From SZUA-217 sp036446835 (lineage in GTDB: Bacteria > Actinomycetota > Acidimicrobiia > Spongiisociales > ZC4RG35): a stretch of 9,101 nucleotides of DNA. The stretch is taken from assembly GCA_036446835.1 (NCBI GenBank), contig JAZFTT010000204.1:1-9101 (forward strand). The letters are read 5' to 3'. Under the pieces are notes generated by a model. It saw nothing but the letters and a program-made list of their open reading frames with translations. It searched no databases and was not told where the DNA came from. Made by a program: the position numbers and the translations under genes. This document shows, in pieces, positions 6,553 to 9,101 of the stretch. The stretch's first letter is position 1; each line of letters opens with the position of its first letter.

Positions 6553-8835
6553 TCAGCGCGCTGATTCGATGGCCGTCCAGATCTTGCCAGGAGTCAAAGG
6601 CATGTCGAGACTGTGTATGCCGAACGGGGCCAGGGCGTCGATTACGGCGTTGACGATGGCGGGAGTCGATCCGATGGTCCCCGCCTCGCCGATGCCCTTT
6701 GCGCCGAGGGGGTTCTCGGGTGTGACGGTCTCGGTGTGGTCCACCTCGAACGATGGCAGCGACGATGCGGTCGGGATGAGATAGCTGGTGAGGTTTCCGG
6801 TGATCGGGTAGGCGTCGTCGTACACGAACTGCTCGAAGAGCGCCTGCCCTACCCCTTGAGCGACACCACCGTGCACCTGGCCATCGACGACCATGCGGTT
6901 GAGGATTGCTCCGGCGTCATCACAGGCGACATGTCGAAGAACACGTACCGCGCCGGTTTCGGTGTCCACTTCCACAACCGACAGGTGTGTCCCGAAGGGG
7001 AAGGTGGCTTCCTCCTGGTTCCACGTCTCTTCACCCCGCAGACCTGGCTCCATGTCATCAGCGAGGTTTGAAGGGTCGGAGGCGACCGCGGCGATCTCGG
7101 CGAGGGTCATCGCAGATGTGGGAACGCCTACCACCCCAATCCGCCCATCTTCGAACTGGACAACATCGTCGATTCCGGCCTCGGCGTGATAGGCGAACAC
7201 CGCACGCGCCTTGTGGAGGGCCTTCTCCCCGGCACCGAGGATGGCCGAGCCTGCGATCTGCAGTGACCGCGATGCCATCGTCCCGCCGCTGTGGGCGATG
7301 GCATCGGTGTCGCCCTGTACGAACCTGATCTTGTCGATCGGGAGCTTGAGAACGGTCGAGACGATCTGAGCGAACGTGGTCTCGTGACTGTGGCCGTGCG
7401 ACACCCCCGCCGAGTAGAGGGTCGCCGTGCCATCGGGGTTGATCTCGACTGCACCCCAGTCCTCCCGGCCTGCTCCCGCTGTGATCTCTACATACGATCC
7501 GATGCCGACTCCGAGTTGAATGCGATCGTTGGCCCGTCGTCGCCGGTCTTGTTCCGCCCTGACATCGTGATACCCGCCTTTTCGCAGAGCGAGGTCGAGA
7601 GCAGTCTCATAGTCGCCGGAGTCGTAGCGCTCGCCGAGCACGGTCACATATGGGAAAGTGTCCGCAGCGATGAAGTTGCGGCGACGCACCTCTGCGGGGT
7701 CGAGATCGAGCTCTGCAGCGAGTTGATCGATGGCTCGCTCCAGTGCCATGGTCGCCTCCGGCCGGCCGGCCCCGCGGTAGGCATGCACCGGCGTGGTGTT
7801 CGTCACCACCGAGCGCCACAGGAACTCGACCTTGGGGATCAAGTAGGGGCCGACCGCCATACGTCGACTGAAGACGGGCAGATAGGCGCCGAACTGGGGA
7901 TATGCACCTGCGTCCTGGGTGACTCGAAGCGAGATTCCGACGATCAACCCCTCTCGTGTCGCTCCCAGGCGAACCTCGGTTGTCTGCGCCCTCCCGTGGC
8001 ACATCGCCACCATGTTCTCCGTCCGGGTCTCATTCCATCGGACGGGTCGACCGAGGTCGAGTGCAATCGCTCCGCTGAGGGCCTGTTCTGGATAGAGCGC
8101 GATCTTCGCTCCGAAACCTCCGCCGACATCGGGCACCCTCACACGGATCAAGGACGGGTCGAGGCGAAGAACTTTCGAGAGGCCACGTTTGTGGGCGTGG
8201 GCCGACTGGCTGCCCAGCCAAAAGTCCAGCCCCCCATCTTCACGGGGCGACGCCAGGGCACCACTGGTCTCGAGCGGGATGGCGGCGACGCGCTGGTTGA
8301 CGATGCTGGTCTCGATTATGACGTCGGCGTCGGCGAGAACGCTGTCGTCAGGGTCGCCACGGTCGTAGATCACATTTGTGCCCAGCTCCGGGAACAAGAG
8401 GGGTGCGTCCGGGTCGGCGCCCGACTCTGGTGTTGACACAACCGGGATAGGTTCAATCTCAGCCCATACAAGCTCCGCAGCGTCGACAGCAGCTCGCTCG
8501 CTCTCCGCAACCACCACGGCGACGATTTCGCCGGCGAACCGAACACGAACAGATGCAATCGCAGGCCGGCGGGTTGATTCGTCGAGTCCGGGAGCTCCGA
8601 TCGGCATCGGTGCCATGTCCAGGTCGCCGGCGAGATAAACCTTCACCACGCCTGGTGCATCACGTGCGGCGTCGATGTCGATATCCCCTAGCTGACCATG
8701 GGGGATAGTTGAACGGACAGGCACCATCCATAACGCCTCATCGACCTGGATGTCTTGCAGATATCTACCGGCACCGGTGATCAGCCGCGAGTCTTCAACG
8801 CGCCTCACGGCTGCTCCGAGGATCGACCGGCTCAT
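6553..8835 (-). CDS. Form II CoxL-like molybdenum hydroxylase large subunit (xanthine dehydrogenase family)
   Basis: The product is 760 aa, near the usual 770-800 for this family. The N-terminal aldehyde oxidase/xanthine dehydrogenase a/b hammerhead domain spans about residues 15-135 (RRVEDSRLITGAGRY, then VRFAGEIVAVVVAES). The molybdenum-cofactor domains follow, with VPDVGGGFGAK (234-244), AYRGAGR (352-358), GHSHETTFAQIV and the catalytic Glu717 in AKGIGEAGTIGSTPAIVNA. True CO dehydrogenase (form I) has AYxCSFR with an essential Cys in the loop. This protein has AYRGAGR, the form II signature, so its substrate is unknown and is probably an aldehyde, a purine-like heterocycle or another organic compound. 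The enzyme normally needs a FAD medium subunit and an iron-sulfur small subunit; neither is in the window, though one could lie beyond the right edge. I chose ATG 8835 (MSRSILGAAVRRVEDSRL), which matches the family start. TTG 8889 in frame would add 18 unlike residues. No strong ribosome site is seen. Confidence 0.93.
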   Translation of the reverse strand: MSRSILGAAVRRVEDSRLITGAGRYLQDIQVDEALWMVPVRSTIPHGQLGDIDIDAARDAPGVVKVYLAGDLDMAPMPIGAPGLDESTRRPAIASVRVRFAGEIVAVVVAESERAAVDAAELVWAEIEPIPVVSTPESGADPDAPLLFPELGTNVIYDRGDPDDSVLADADVIIETSIVNQRVAAIPLETSGALASPREDGGLDFWLGSQSAHAHKRGLSKVLRLDPSLIRVRVPDVGGGFGAKIALYPEQALSGAIALDLGRPVRWNETRTENMVAMCHGRAQTTEVRLGATREGLIVGISLRVTQDAGAYPQFGAYLPVFSRRMAVGPYLIPKVEFLWRSVVTNTTPVHAYRGAGRPEATMALERAIDQLAAELDLDPAEVRRRNFIAADTFPYVTVLGERYDSGDYETALDLALRKGGYHDVRAEQDRRRRANDRIQLGVGIGSYVEITAGAGREDWGAVEINPDGTATLYSAGVSHGHSHETTFAQIVSTVLKLPIDKIRFVQGDTDAIAHSGGTMASRSLQIAGSAILGAGEKALHKARAVFAYHAEAGIDDVVQFEDGRIGVVGVPTSAMTLAEIAAVASDPSNLADDMEPGLRGEETWNQEEATFPFGTHLSVVEVDTETGAVRVLRHVACDDAGAILNRMVVDGQVHGGVAQGVGQALFEQFVYDDAYPITGNLTSYLIPTASSLPSFEVDHTETVTPENPLGAKGIGEAGTIGSTPAIVNAVIDALAPFGIHSLDMPLTPGKIWTAIESAR

Positions 8836-9101
8836 CGTGTCGAGGCTAACGCCGAACCTTTTGGGAAGGCCCCCGGGGCTGGGGAGCAAGGGCGAAGCGA
8901 GATGACCTTGGCGAACACTGCCGGGTTCTTCAGATTTCAGTCGATTTTCGGGTGTACGCCCCTAGTGTCCCGTCCGGCTGATCATGTCGCGAATTCGACG
9001 GGTCTGAACTCCGCTCGCGGCGTTCTCGTCCTCGACGTAGCTTCGGCTATGCCTGCGTCCTCGGCCTTGCGACCAACGCCCAGCCCTCGCCGACTTCATC
9101 A
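8836..9101. other. Right-edge non-coding stretch with two short hairpins
   Basis: No gene is supported in these 266 bases. Two adjacent hairpins occur. In the first, GAAC (9006-9009) and CCG (9011-9013) pair with CGG (9018-9020) and GTTC (9022-9025) around CTCG. In the second, CGTAGC (9036-9041) pairs with GCTATG (9046-9051), with one G-T pair, around a TTCG tetraloop. Short minus-strand frames read through this area from the window edge (one begins MKSARAGRW and stops near 8965), and I cannot tell whether any is the end of a gene. The promoter of the CoxL-like gene should lie here if it is not in an operon; I see no clear -35/-10 pair. Confidence 0.4.

Noticed and set aside
7291..8436. Long plus-strand frame (381 codons) antisense to the CoxL-like gene
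   Set aside because: It mirrors the codon structure of a confidently assigned gene in GC-rich DNA and has no recognisable domain.

Overview
The window reads as chromosomal DNA from a high-GC bacterium, most likely an uncultured actinobacterium (Acidimicrobiia-like is a guess). The basis is an F420-type LLM oxidoreductase, a dienelactone hydrolase beginning MCFDHDS, a DUF2652 protein and a form II CoxL-like molybdenum hydroxylase. No rRNA, tRNA, CRISPR array, insertion sequence or phage gene is recognisable.

The left half is on the plus strand. It holds the 3' end of a flavin-dependent pyridine nucleotide-disulfide oxidoreductase (1-495), a two-domain DUF2652 plus SAM-methyltransferase gene (796-2223), and a tightly overlapping pair encoding a dienelactone hydrolase (2568-3329) and an F420-dependent LLM-class oxidoreductase (3319-4152). 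The right half is on the minus strand: a stand-alone CoxL-like large subunit (8835-6553), a long spacer with a symmetric cluster of dyads (6340-6392), a possible 55-aa gene (6203-6036), and the protease SppA (6039-4225). The two blocks converge near 4153-4224.

The main discovery is in the methyltransferase gene. A naive gene call ends at an in-frame TGA at 2044-2046. That TGA lies exactly where ArsM-like methyltransferases have a conserved Cys (LWTGCIAGA; here LWTN-TGA-IAGALLEA). The same frame then continues for 58 more family-like codons to a TAG at 2221-2223. A perfect 9-bp hairpin with a GGA loop starts 8 nt after the TGA, and its loop begins 17 nt after it, which matches the geometry of a bacterial SECIS element. 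I therefore annotate the gene as a probable selenoprotein of 475 aa with Sec417. It is fused to a cyclase-like DUF2652 domain, and the other Cys positions of ArsM are absent. No selA, selB, selC or selD gene lies in the window, so the decoding machinery would have to be elsewhere in the genome.

The other genes look metabolic or housekeeping. The hydrolase and LLM enzyme probably form a two-gene operon for degradation or redox of small organic molecules. The CoxL-like protein has the form II signature AYRGAGR, so carbon monoxide oxidation should not be assumed. SppA keeps both catalytic residues.
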